This document shows, in pieces, positions 23,952 to 32,500 of a DNA stretch of 64,000 nt. The position numbers were made by a program, and so were the translations under genes. Each line of letters opens with the position of its first letter. Positions within the stretch are counted from its first letter, which is position 1. Below the pieces are notes generated by a model. It was not told the DNA's origin and made no database searches. It worked only from the letters and a program-made list of their open reading frames with translations. The stretch spans positions 1 through 64,000 of the forward strand of contig OMIV01000059.1 in assembly GCA_900299185.1 (NCBI GenBank), read 5' to 3'. Source of the DNA: Planctomycetaceae bacterium (GTDB lineage: Bacteria; Planctomycetota; Planctomycetia; Planctomycetales; Planctomycetaceae).

Positions 23952-25370
23952 TCACGCCATGAGTTTGTCGATGACTTCGCCGCCAAACTGACTGAGCTGC
24001 TTAAAACGGCCGGCGTGGTAATAGGTCAGCTTGTCATCATCGAGCCCCATCAAGCGTAGCAGCGTCACATGTAAGTCGCGGATGTGATGCTCGTCTTCGA
24101 CCGCAGTCATACCCAGCTCATCCGTCGCACCAACGGTGTGACCGGCGTTACAGCCGCCTCCGGCAAACCACATGGTCATGGCATTGGGATTGTGATCGCG
24201 ACCGTACGCAATGCCGCCACGCACTCCGTTGTCGGGAGTCCGGCCAAACTCACCACACCACACGATGAGCGTGCTCTCTAAGAGTCCTCGTTGCTTCAGG
24301 TCCGCAATCAACGCGGCAATTGGTTGATCGACTCCGCGCACGAGATTGCCATGCGCTCGCTCGATGTAGTCATGACTGTCCCAAGATCCGTTGTAGAGCT
24401 GCACGAACCGCACGCCCTTCTCGATCAGCTTTCGAGCCAGCAAACACTTTCGCCCGAAGGCATCCGTCGCATCTTGGCCGATGCCGTACTGAGCTTGGGT
24501 CTGAGCGGTCTCATTCGACAGATCAAGCAACTCGGGCACCTGCATCTGCATGCGAAACGCCAACTCATAGTTGGTCATCCGAGCTTCTAGCTCTGGCTGC
24601 GATGGATGCTCGACCGCGTGAGCTTCATTGAGCTTGGCGAGCAGATCGAGGTTCTTGCGTTGTTGCTCGCGGGTGACTCCCGGCGGCGGCATGAGATCCA
24701 AAATCGGAGACCCTTTGGGTCGCAGCGGAGTCCCTTGAAAGTGAGCCGGTAGGTAACCGTTACTCCAATTGGCGGCCCCGCCTTGCGGATAACTGACCTC
24801 GGGCAAGACGACGAATCCCGGCAGGTTTTGGTTGAGCGATCCCAGGCCATAAGTCACCCAAGCACCAAGCCCTGGATCTCCTCCAAATCGATTGCCGCAG
24901 TTGAGCTGATACATCGCGGTCGGATGATTGACGCTGTCGACCTGACAGCCGCGATAGAAGCAGATCTCGTCAGCGACCTTGGCGAGGTGCGACCAATTGC
25001 TGGCCATGTCCGCGCCGCTCTCGCCCGCCTTGATGAATTGAAACGGACTTTTGACGTAGTACCGCTTGCCGCTCTCCATCGCCGACTTCTGTTTGCCCTC
25101 GCGCACGAACTCTTGGAGATGCACTTTTTCGAGCGTCGTTTTTGGATCGAACGTGTCTAAGGCCGAAGGTCCTCCTTCCATCAGCAGGAACACAATGTTG
25201 CGAGCCTTTGCCGTCAGATGAGCCTTCCTCGGCGCCAACGGCGAACTCGATTCGGCAGCACGGGCGTCATCAGCCAGCAACCGACTTAAGGCCACACTGC
25301 CGCACGAGGCACCGAGGCCGAACAGAAAGTCCCGACGATCACAGCCGCTGAAAGTGATCTCATTCGACAT
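23952..25370 (-). CDS. DUF1501 protein (alkaline phosphatase/sulfatase-like fold), unit 1
   Basis: A 472-residue protein. The leader CDRRDFLFGLGASCGSVALS is Tat-like (RRDF), indicating export. The body has LLMEGGPSALDTFDPK, NHPTAMYQLNCGN, GAWVTYGLGS, GVRFVQLYNGSWDSHDY, TLIVWCGEFGRTPDNG, GRDHNPNAMTMWFAGGG and a C-terminal LLRLMGLDDDKLTYYHAGR. The GGPS-x-x-D, GEFGRTP and GRDHNP motifs carry the metal ligands of the alkaline phosphatase superfamily; the substrate is unknown, and carbohydrate sulfates or phosphates are plausible. The start overlaps the stop of the PSD1 gene by 11 bases, so the two are translationally coupled. An upstream frame extension to 25529 is rejected because it runs inside the PSD1 gene. 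Confidence 0.92.
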   Translation of the reverse strand: MSNEITFSGCDRRDFLFGLGASCGSVALSRLLADDARAAESSSPLAPRKAHLTAKARNIVFLLMEGGPSALDTFDPKTTLEKVHLQEFVREGKQKSAMESGKRYYVKSPFQFIKAGESGADMASNWSHLAKVADEICFYRGCQVDSVNHPTAMYQLNCGNRFGGDPGLGAWVTYGLGSLNQNLPGFVVLPEVSYPQGGAANWSNGYLPAHFQGTPLRPKGSPILDLMPPPGVTREQQRKNLDLLAKLNEAHAVEHPSQPELEARMTNYELAFRMQMQVPELLDLSNETAQTQAQYGIGQDATDAFGRKCLLARKLIEKGVRFVQLYNGSWDSHDYIERAHGNLVRGVDQPIAALIADLKQRGLLESTLIVWCGEFGRTPDNGVRGGIAYGRDHNPNAMTMWFAGGGCNAGHTVGATDELGMTAVEDEHHIRDLHVTLLRLMGLDDDKLTYYHAGRFKQLSQFGGEVIDKLMA

Positions 25371-27834
25371 AGCAAAACTCATTGGAGTTAAAGAGCACGA
25401 GGCACACGTCGGCGAGGGCTCGCAGGCGAGCGTCGCAGTCACTGGGCTGGAGGTCGGGAACGAAGTCGGCGTTGGAGTGGAGCTTCTCTTGGAACGAGAA
25501 TTTCTCGCCGGTGTTCTCTTCAACGGCATCTCGGCGAACGACTAACGGAGGCTTGATCGAGGTCGGCTGAGACTTCGCCTGCAACGTCTGCATGTCGCGC
25601 CAATGATTCTTACACATTGCGAGTTCCGCGTCCGTCCCCTTCCGTCCGAGGACTAACCGAAAGCTGCGATCGATCGCCCAGTCATCTCGACTCTGCGGAG
25701 AAGCATCGGCAGCAGCCATCTGATCCAGATCCTTGAGAACCCGCGCGGCCATCGCCAACGCGCGAGCATGCGTGCCTTGCCCATTAAAGAGCGCGAAGAC
25801 TTGAGGCGTGACCGTCGTGGCTTCGCGTCGCTCGCACGAGAAGTCCGGTGCCGGTGCATTGAAGACTTCCAGCAACGGATCGCTGAGTCCTCTCAACTTC
25901 AGGGCGTACAACGATCGACGATGGCGTTGTGCGGGCCATGGATTAGGAACCCACGCAGCCGCAAACGTGCCCATTACCTGACGTGGCTGTAACGCGGCTT
26001 CCACATTGATTTCCGGTCGGTTCGGAATACCGCCAATCTCTCGATTGAGTTCACCCGTCGCAGCCAGCATCGCGTCTCGCAACTCTTCGGCACTGAGTCG
26101 GCGCGGCTTGAACGACGCATACGGCACGGACTGCTCGGGACTGCGGGCACTTGAGCCATCGCCGTCGTTGCTGAGCCGTGATGCTCGTCGATACGCGGCA
26201 CTCAACATGATCTGCCGATGCAGGCTTTTGATGGACCAGCCGTCTTCCACGAAGGTCGCGGCCAGCCAATCGAGAAGCTCGGGATGAGTCGGCTTCTTGC
26301 CCGTGCTCCCAAAGTTGTTGGGGTTGCCAGCCAGCGGTTCGCCGAAGTGCCACATCCAAACGCGATTGACGATCGCTCGCGTTGTCAGCGGGTTCTTGGT
26401 GGATGCCACCCACTCAGCGAAGGCCAACCGACGACCATCGAGTTGCTCGACCATTCGCGGTTGAGGCACATCCTTGAGCACCGACAGCACGCCGGGCTGA
26501 ACCTTCTTGCCCATCGCGAATGGATCACCGCCCGCGAGGATGTGCGTCTCTTCCAATTCACCCACCGACGCACGATTGGCCGGCAATCGGAGCGGCGCGT
26601 TGACGGACCTAAGCTCAGGCGTGCGACCGGAATAGACCGCCAACGCCACGGGCTCGTAACGATCAAGCTCCCAATTCAAACGCTCGAGGCCCTTACGAGC
26701 GACTCGCTCACGACCGAACTGCTCGGGAGTAAAACCAACCAGCTTCGGCGGAAACTCGCTTTCGGGAACTCGCTGAGCCGTCAATGAATTGCGAGCTGCC
26801 GTGAAGACATCCGGTCGACGAGTCTCTTGATTCGCACGATTGCGAACGACTCTCACAGCTTCGTACCAGCGCGCCGGATCTTTCTTCTGCTCGGCAAACC
26901 AACGCTCGGCGTTCTGCAACAAGAGCGCGTCCAACTCAGCGAGTTCGGCGAGGTACTCCGCGCGTCGTTGCTCCAGATAGCGTCGCTCTTCGAAGCCCTT
27001 CGTGTTTTCGACCGACATGAATGGAGCCGGTCGCTCGACCAACTGAGTCGTCGCGAAGACCGCTTGAATGGAGTAGTAGTCGCGCGTCGGCACGGGATCG
27101 AACTTGTGATCGTGACAGCGAGCACATTGCAGCGAGTGCGCCAGGAACGTCTCGCCGACGCTGTTGGTCACATCGTCCAAGAACCGCTGCCGCGCCACTT
27201 TGGCGACTTCCATGCCCGTCAATTCCCACGGCCCCATTCGCAAGAAGCCGGTCGCGATCAGCAAGTCCGACGATCGTTTGTCATCAGCAAGTGACTCATA
27301 GATTTCGTCGCCTGCAAGCTGCTCGCGAATGAATTGATCAAATGGCTTATCGGCATTGAAGGACCGCACGACATAGTCCCGATAGCGCCACGCGTTGCCG
27401 CGTTCATAGTCATTCGCAAACCCGCTGCTGTCGGCGTACCTCGTCACGTCGAGCCAATGTTGAGCCATCCGCTCGCCATAGTGCGGACTGCTCAGCAGAT
27501 GCTCGACAAGCCCGCGCACTGCGGCATCGGCATCCTTATTGAACGATGCTTCGAACTCGGCGATCTCTGTGGGAGTCGGCGGCAAACCGAGTAAGTCAAA
27601 CGTCGCTCGCCGAATGAAAGTACGAGCGGTCGCATCCGGAGCCAGCTTGCTGCCTGCTGGCATGTGCTTCATCAGCAACGAGTCGATGGCCGCGGAACCT
27701 CGCTTCTCCAGCGTGGGTTTCACGACGGGCCGATAAGCCCACATGCCATCAGATGTGTCGCGCGATGATTCCTCGGCAGAGACGGATGAACCGATCCCGA
27801 GCACCAAGAAGGTCACGACATTGAGAAGCTTCAT
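25360..27834 (-). CDS. PSCyt2/PSD1 protein (DUF1549-DUF1553), unit 1, without the N-terminal cytochrome domain
   Basis: An 824-residue protein with a signal peptide (MKLLNVVTFLVLGIGSSVSA). The DUF1549 domain carries FIRRATFDLLGLPPTPTEIA, HYGERMAQHWLDVTRYADS and KPFDQFIREQLAGDE, then SLQCARCHDHKFDPVPTRDY, a CxxCH site that may bind haem. DUF1553 has RAIVNRVWMWHFGEPL, GSTGKKPTHPELLDWLA and FSLRRLSAEELRDAML-like segments, and the end is SNEFCYVE. Unlike its two paralogs here it lacks the PSCyt1 CxxCHG domain. These proteins are planctomycete-specific and always paired with DUF1501; their function is unproven. ATG 27834 starts the signal peptide. Confidence 0.9.
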   Translation of the reverse strand: MKLLNVVTFLVLGIGSSVSAEESSRDTSDGMWAYRPVVKPTLEKRGSAAIDSLLMKHMPAGSKLAPDATARTFIRRATFDLLGLPPTPTEIAEFEASFNKDADAAVRGLVEHLLSSPHYGERMAQHWLDVTRYADSSGFANDYERGNAWRYRDYVVRSFNADKPFDQFIREQLAGDEIYESLADDKRSSDLLIATGFLRMGPWELTGMEVAKVARQRFLDDVTNSVGETFLAHSLQCARCHDHKFDPVPTRDYYSIQAVFATTQLVERPAPFMSVENTKGFEERRYLEQRRAEYLAELAELDALLLQNAERWFAEQKKDPARWYEAVRVVRNRANQETRRPDVFTAARNSLTAQRVPESEFPPKLVGFTPEQFGRERVARKGLERLNWELDRYEPVALAVYSGRTPELRSVNAPLRLPANRASVGELEETHILAGGDPFAMGKKVQPGVLSVLKDVPQPRMVEQLDGRRLAFAEWVASTKNPLTTRAIVNRVWMWHFGEPLAGNPNNFGSTGKKPTHPELLDWLAATFVEDGWSIKSLHRQIMLSAAYRRASRLSNDGDGSSARSPEQSVPYASFKPRRLSAEELRDAMLAATGELNREIGGIPNRPEINVEAALQPRQVMGTFAAAWVPNPWPAQRHRRSLYALKLRGLSDPLLEVFNAPAPDFSCERREATTVTPQVFALFNGQGTHARALAMAARVLKDLDQMAAADASPQSRDDWAIDRSFRLVLGRKGTDAELAMCKNHWRDMQTLQAKSQPTSIKPPLVVRRDAVEENTGEKFSFQEKLHSNADFVPDLQPSDCDARLRALADVCLVLFNSNEFCYVE

Positions 27835-27967
27835 GAAGCACTCTGCTTGTGAGCGAACGATGTTCGAAACGAGAAGCCGACTCACATGAGAAAGCATGGT
27901 TCTCGCGGGTTTCTATCTGGTCGCCGATGCAAACCAAGCGAGCGTTACGGAGCCGTCAGGCTGCTGA

Positions 27968-30817
27968 TCAACTGCCGTCCGTGCGATTGCGAGCGCGGTC
28001 CTTGGCCTTGGCAAAGATGGATGCCGCCGTGTTGGAAGTCACTTGCGCGTCCGCCGTTTTGGCTTCAGGCGTATCCGAGACAGAGGCTGCGGCAGTTGTC
28101 GCAGCAGTCGTTGTTGAAGACTTCGACTTCGCTCGTCGAGAGAACCAGCTTCGCCAAGTTCGCGCGGGCCTGCGAGCCGCTTGCGTCGCCGCCAAGACGG
28201 CAGCGACTTCAGGTGGCTGTGTGAGTTCTTCCAGCTTCTCCCACAACGACAATCGGCGACCGGCGATCTCCAACAGCAACAACGAGACGGCGGCGATCAT
28301 CAACGGACCAAGCAACGACACGGTGCGCGTTGATCGCGGCGGGTCTTGGAACAGTTCGAGCACATCGGTTCGCAGCTTGCCGCCACTGATCTCGGCGACC
28401 TGCTTCAACACGTCTGCTCCTTCTGGCATCCCGATCCTCGGCGCGAACTCGGGCGAGTACGGCAGCGCGACAGCCGGGCCTCGACTGAATTGCGTCGGTC
28501 CCGTCTTCACCAACGTGCGATATGCCCCGATCCGATCCATGCGGAAGCGAGCTTCCAAGGTATGCGGCCCGGTCCAAACAAATTCGGGCTCGATCACTTT
28601 CTCACGCTCACTGCCCGGCGGAATCACGACCAACTTCGGTGGTTGTGACTCATCTTGATGTGGTCGATCGGGATCAAGTTCGATCGACATCAAAGCGTCT
28701 TGCCCAGACTGCTCGATCTTCACAAAGACCTGCTCAGGACTGGTGTTGCCTAGCAGCCATCGCGCATGAGTCACCAAGAAGTCTTCGTAGTTTTCCCAAC
28801 GACTCAGAGCGCCGCTGAATGGACCGTCAACTTCGACAGTCAGCGCGGCAACTCGACCTAATCCTCGATGCCACGCCGACACCAACGGAGCTTTGTTTTC
28901 ATCGGTCGTGATCACGGCGGCTGTGGCGTCGGGCTTGAGATAGCTCAGGTTGTAGCCATCGACCTTGGGAAAGTTCCCCACGTCGAGATCACCAATGAGC
29001 CGCGCGTCAGGCACGATCTTCGAAGGAATGCCAGTCGGGTCGACATCGTCCTTCGTGATGAAGGTGTTGCGAGCGATGCTCATAGTGTCTTGAGTGAAGA
29101 GTCTCGGCAGCTCTTGAGCATCCGCCGTAAACATGATGTTGCCATGCCCCAACTTGGCGATGTCTTCCAGCAAGCTGGCATGAATGTCGGTCTTCGTCCC
29201 CAAGCCAATCACGCTGACCGTGATGTTGGAAGCCTCAAACTTCTTCAGCAGCTTCTTGTAGTCGCCAGGTTCTTCGGAATCGCACGCGTCCGAGAACAAG
29301 ATGATGTGCCGCGTCGAATAGCCATCGGCTTTGGCCAACTCTTTGCCCGCAGCAACGAGAGCCTCGTAGACGAAGATGCCTCCGCCTTCGCTCTGGATCT
29401 TCAAGACCTTGCGAGTAATCGCACCCGGATCATCCACGTTCGCTAGCGGCTGAACGGTGTGCGGCGAGCTATCAACGGCAATCACAGAAACCATGTCTTG
29501 AGCCGAAAGCATCTTCACGCACTCGGCAGTGCCTAGATTGGCGAGGTCCATCTTCACCTTACCGCCGGCCACGGGGGCCATCATGCTGCCCGAGCGATCG
29601 AGCGCGACCGCAATCGCCACTCGGACTTTGCGATGCTCTTCACGCAGCTCCATCGAAACCGGCAACACATCATCCAGCGGGCTTTTGAAATAGCCGCCGG
29701 TACCAAAGCTGTTCTTGCCGCCGGTCAGCATCAAGCCGCCGCCCAAGTCTTCAACAAACTGTCCGAGCCGTTCCATCTTCAATCGACCGAGATGGTCAGC
29801 CGGAACATTTTCGACGATCACCGCGCGGTATCGATCGAGTGAGTCTTGAGTCACCGGATGTTGCTTCGCAGCAGCCACATCAACCGGAATCCGAGCCGCT
29901 TCCAATGCTCGCACCAAGTTGCCCTTCTGCCCATCGGCATTCAGCACCAGCAATCTCGGCCCCGCTTCAACACGCACCACTCCCGCGCCTGTGTTGTTCT
30001 CCTTCAGCGGATCACCCTCGGTAATCAGCTCCACCGCGTAGTTGTAGAAGCCGCTGTCTTCGAGCAGGTCTCGAAAGAGCAAGCGATTCATGCCGCGTGT
30101 GAAGTCCCGCTTCTGTTCCGCAATCGCTCGACCTTCACGCAGCACGCGGACGACACCGTGCGTGTCACGATCGGAATGCACCCAGACCGAATACTGAAAT
30201 GGCTCGCGAGGTACGACCGACTCTGGCAACTGCACGGATTCAACAGCCGTGTCGCCAACTTTGAGTCGCTCAAACACACGGCAATCGACTGGCACTCCCT
30301 CTTCACGAGCACGCCGCGCGGCACTCAACGGATCGCGGCCATTCGCCTCTCCGTCTGACAGCACCAAGATCCGCGCCGGACGATTGGGATTCACTCGATC
30401 CAGCGCCGTAAGAATTGCTCCATTCAAGTCGCTGCCATCGGGATTGATCTCGCGTGAAAAGTCCGTGAGCCGGTTCTGATCAGATAGCTCGAATTCCACG
30501 GTCGCTTCAGAACCAAACGTGACCAAAGCCATGCGATCGCCCGAGCTACTGCGAACATGGTTCTGCATGTTGGAGAGCAGCTCGCGGATATTGGTCTGAG
30601 CATCGGCTGCCAGAGACCGTGAACGATCCGCAACAACGATGACATCAATGCCGCGACCGCTGAGATTGAGTCGCGGCCCGGTCAGCGTCACCAGCAAAAG
30701 AACCAGCAAACTGATCCGCAGCGCCGCCGTCATACCTCGAACTTGCCCCCACCGGCGATACAGCAACCACAGCGGTACCGAGAGTAAGAAAAGTTCTGGG
30801 TATTGAAACTGAATCAT
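27968..30817 (-). CDS. Membrane protein with two VWA domains flanking a GATase1-like domain
   Basis: A 949-residue protein. The N-terminus has two membrane segments (about 8-20 and 32-48). VWA domain 1 (about 57-195) holds ADRSRSLAAD, giving the D-x-S-x-S metal site at 64-68. A beta-rich region follows, then a GATase1-like domain (about 288-385, GPRLLVLNADGQKGNLVRAL and FVEDLGGGLMLTGGKNSFGTG). VWA domain 2 has ALDRSGSMMAP and IILFSDACDSEEPGDY. A C-terminal segment around 845-865 spans the membrane, followed by an Ala/Thr/Lys-rich tail. This architecture is common in planctomycetes next to BatA- or DUF1501-type genes. It is a probable periplasmic protein-interaction or assembly factor. It sits between two PSD1/DUF1501 units in the same direction; AAGGA precedes the ATG. 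Confidence 0.85.
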   Translation of the reverse strand: MIQFQYPELFLLSVPLWLLYRRWGQVRGMTAALRISLLVLLLVTLTGPRLNLSGRGIDVIVVADRSRSLAADAQTNIRELLSNMQNHVRSSSGDRMALVTFGSEATVEFELSDQNRLTDFSREINPDGSDLNGAILTALDRVNPNRPARILVLSDGEANGRDPLSAARRAREEGVPVDCRVFERLKVGDTAVESVQLPESVVPREPFQYSVWVHSDRDTHGVVRVLREGRAIAEQKRDFTRGMNRLLFRDLLEDSGFYNYAVELITEGDPLKENNTGAGVVRVEAGPRLLVLNADGQKGNLVRALEAARIPVDVAAAKQHPVTQDSLDRYRAVIVENVPADHLGRLKMERLGQFVEDLGGGLMLTGGKNSFGTGGYFKSPLDDVLPVSMELREEHRKVRVAIAVALDRSGSMMAPVAGGKVKMDLANLGTAECVKMLSAQDMVSVIAVDSSPHTVQPLANVDDPGAITRKVLKIQSEGGGIFVYEALVAAGKELAKADGYSTRHIILFSDACDSEEPGDYKKLLKKFEASNITVSVIGLGTKTDIHASLLEDIAKLGHGNIMFTADAQELPRLFTQDTMSIARNTFITKDDVDPTGIPSKIVPDARLIGDLDVGNFPKVDGYNLSYLKPDATAAVITTDENKAPLVSAWHRGLGRVAALTVEVDGPFSGALSRWENYEDFLVTHARWLLGNTSPEQVFVKIEQSGQDALMSIELDPDRPHQDESQPPKLVVIPPGSEREKVIEPEFVWTGPHTLEARFRMDRIGAYRTLVKTGPTQFSRGPAVALPYSPEFAPRIGMPEGADVLKQVAEISGGKLRTDVLELFQDPPRSTRTVSLLGPLMIAAVSLLLLEIAGRRLSLWEKLEELTQPPEVAAVLAATQAARRPARTWRSWFSRRAKSKSSTTTAATTAAASVSDTPEAKTADAQVTSNTAASIFAKAKDRARNRTDGS

Positions 30818-30900
30818 GCGGCGGTCCTTGAGTCATCGCTCCACGCAGCGAAAGGCGCGTCGAACAGTACGCTCGATTCAACGAGCTTCGATCAGCACGC

Positions 30901-32394
30901 CTAAGCGATGATGTCCTTGATGACATGCCCACCCACGTCCGTTAGTCGGAACTGCCGACCGTTGTATTTGTAGGTCAGCTTCTCGTGATTCAAACCGAGC
31001 AAGTGCAGGATTGTGGCATGCAGGTCGTTGATATGGACTTTGTTCTCATGAGCTTTGAAGCCCACATCGTCCGACGAGCCATAAGTCGTGCCGCCCTTCA
31101 CGCCGCCACCAGCCATCCAAGCCGTGAAGCAATGTGGGTTGTGATCTCGTCCAGGCTTGCCACCTGTTTGAGCGATCGGCAATCGACCGAACTCGCCACA
31201 CCACACGATCAATGTGCTGTCGAGAAGCCCGCGTTGAGCTAAGTCGGTGATCAACGCCGCGATCGGCTTTTCGGTCTCGCCCGCGAACTGACGATGATTG
31301 CCTTCGATGTCGTTGTGGCCGTCCCACGAACGCTGATTCTCCATGCCACCCGAGTAGATCTGGATGAATCGCACGCCTCGTTCAAGCAACCGCCGCGTCT
31401 GCAAACACTGGCGAGCAAAGTGATCGCACGAGTCTTCGCCGATGCCATACATGTCTTGAATGTGCTTGGGCTCGGACTCGATCGCAATCGCTTCCGGAGC
31501 CGCGACCTGCATGCGATACGCGAGTTCGAAGCTCTCAATGCGAGCCGCCAATTCGGTGTCGGCTTCATGCTCTTGGAAGTGGAACTGATTGAGTTCCTTC
31601 AGCAGGTCCAACTGGCTGCGTTGACTGGCGTCGGTCAGGCCAGACGGCCGGACCAGATTGTCAATCGGCTGCCCTTGCGGCTTGAGATGTGTGCCTTGAA
31701 ATACACCGGGTAAGAAGCCCGCGCTCCAGTTAGCCGCGTGGCCCTTGGGCAGACCTCGCCCCTTGGGATCACTCATCACGACAAAACCCGGCAAGTTCGC
31801 ACTCTCGCTGCCGAGTCCGTAAGTCACCCACGAACCGACGCAGGGGAAGCCCATCCGCGCGAAGCCCGTATTCATGGCGAACAGCGCCGGCGAATGGTTG
31901 TTCGACTCGGTATGACCCGAATGAATGAAGGCCATCTTGTCGGCGTGCTCGCCGAGATGGGGGAAGATTTCTGACACCATCTTCCCGCACTTGCCACGCG
32001 GCGTGAACTTGAACGGTGACTGCATCAAGTTGCCGACCGCGTCCTTAAAGAAGCCCGTGGTGTTCTTGAACTCCGAGTCGAATTCCTTGATCGACTTGCC
32101 GTTCCAACGAGTGAGCTCGGGACGGTAATCCCAGGTGTCAACGTGCGATGGTCCTCCGTTAATAAATAGCCACACGACCCGAGTTGCCTTCGCTTCGAAA
32201 TGCGATTTCTGTGGAGCCAACGGGTTCAACGAGCGGTTGCCTAAACCGTCGGCCCGAGCCGTTTGTTCCAGCATTCCTTGCTGCTGCAGCATGCCAGCCA
32301 GTCCCAACATCCCGAACCCGCAACCCGTGCGAGCCAACATCTCGCGCCGTGAGACATCCGAAGACAGCAAGCGATTGAGAAGAGCAGAACTCAT
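30901..32394 (-). CDS. DUF1501 protein, unit 2
   Basis: A 497-residue protein. The leader SRREMLARTGCGFGMLGLAG is Tat-like. Motifs are WLFINGGPSHVDTWDYRPEL, ESNNHSPALFAMNTG, GSWVTYGLGSESANLPGFVV, GVRFIQIYSGG, RSWDGHNDIEGNHR, TLIVWCGEFGRLPIAQ and KPGRDHNPHCFTAWMAGGGV. The full set of presumed metal-binding positions is kept. It is cotranscribed with the PSCyt/PSD1 gene upstream (106 bases) and the VWA gene downstream (83 bases). Confidence 0.92.
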   Translation of the reverse strand: MSSALLNRLLSSDVSRREMLARTGCGFGMLGLAGMLQQQGMLEQTARADGLGNRSLNPLAPQKSHFEAKATRVVWLFINGGPSHVDTWDYRPELTRWNGKSIKEFDSEFKNTTGFFKDAVGNLMQSPFKFTPRGKCGKMVSEIFPHLGEHADKMAFIHSGHTESNNHSPALFAMNTGFARMGFPCVGSWVTYGLGSESANLPGFVVMSDPKGRGLPKGHAANWSAGFLPGVFQGTHLKPQGQPIDNLVRPSGLTDASQRSQLDLLKELNQFHFQEHEADTELAARIESFELAYRMQVAAPEAIAIESEPKHIQDMYGIGEDSCDHFARQCLQTRRLLERGVRFIQIYSGGMENQRSWDGHNDIEGNHRQFAGETEKPIAALITDLAQRGLLDSTLIVWCGEFGRLPIAQTGGKPGRDHNPHCFTAWMAGGGVKGGTTYGSSDDVGFKAHENKVHINDLHATILHLLGLNHEKLTYKYNGRQFRLTDVGGHVIKDIIA

Positions 32395-32500
32395 GATGAA
32401 CCTTGCTTATGAATTAGTAATGGCGGGTTGGTGTTTCTTATCTGCAAGCGATCTCGGTCGTGGAGCTGAAGTTACTCAGGCGGTAAATTCCTGCGACCAC

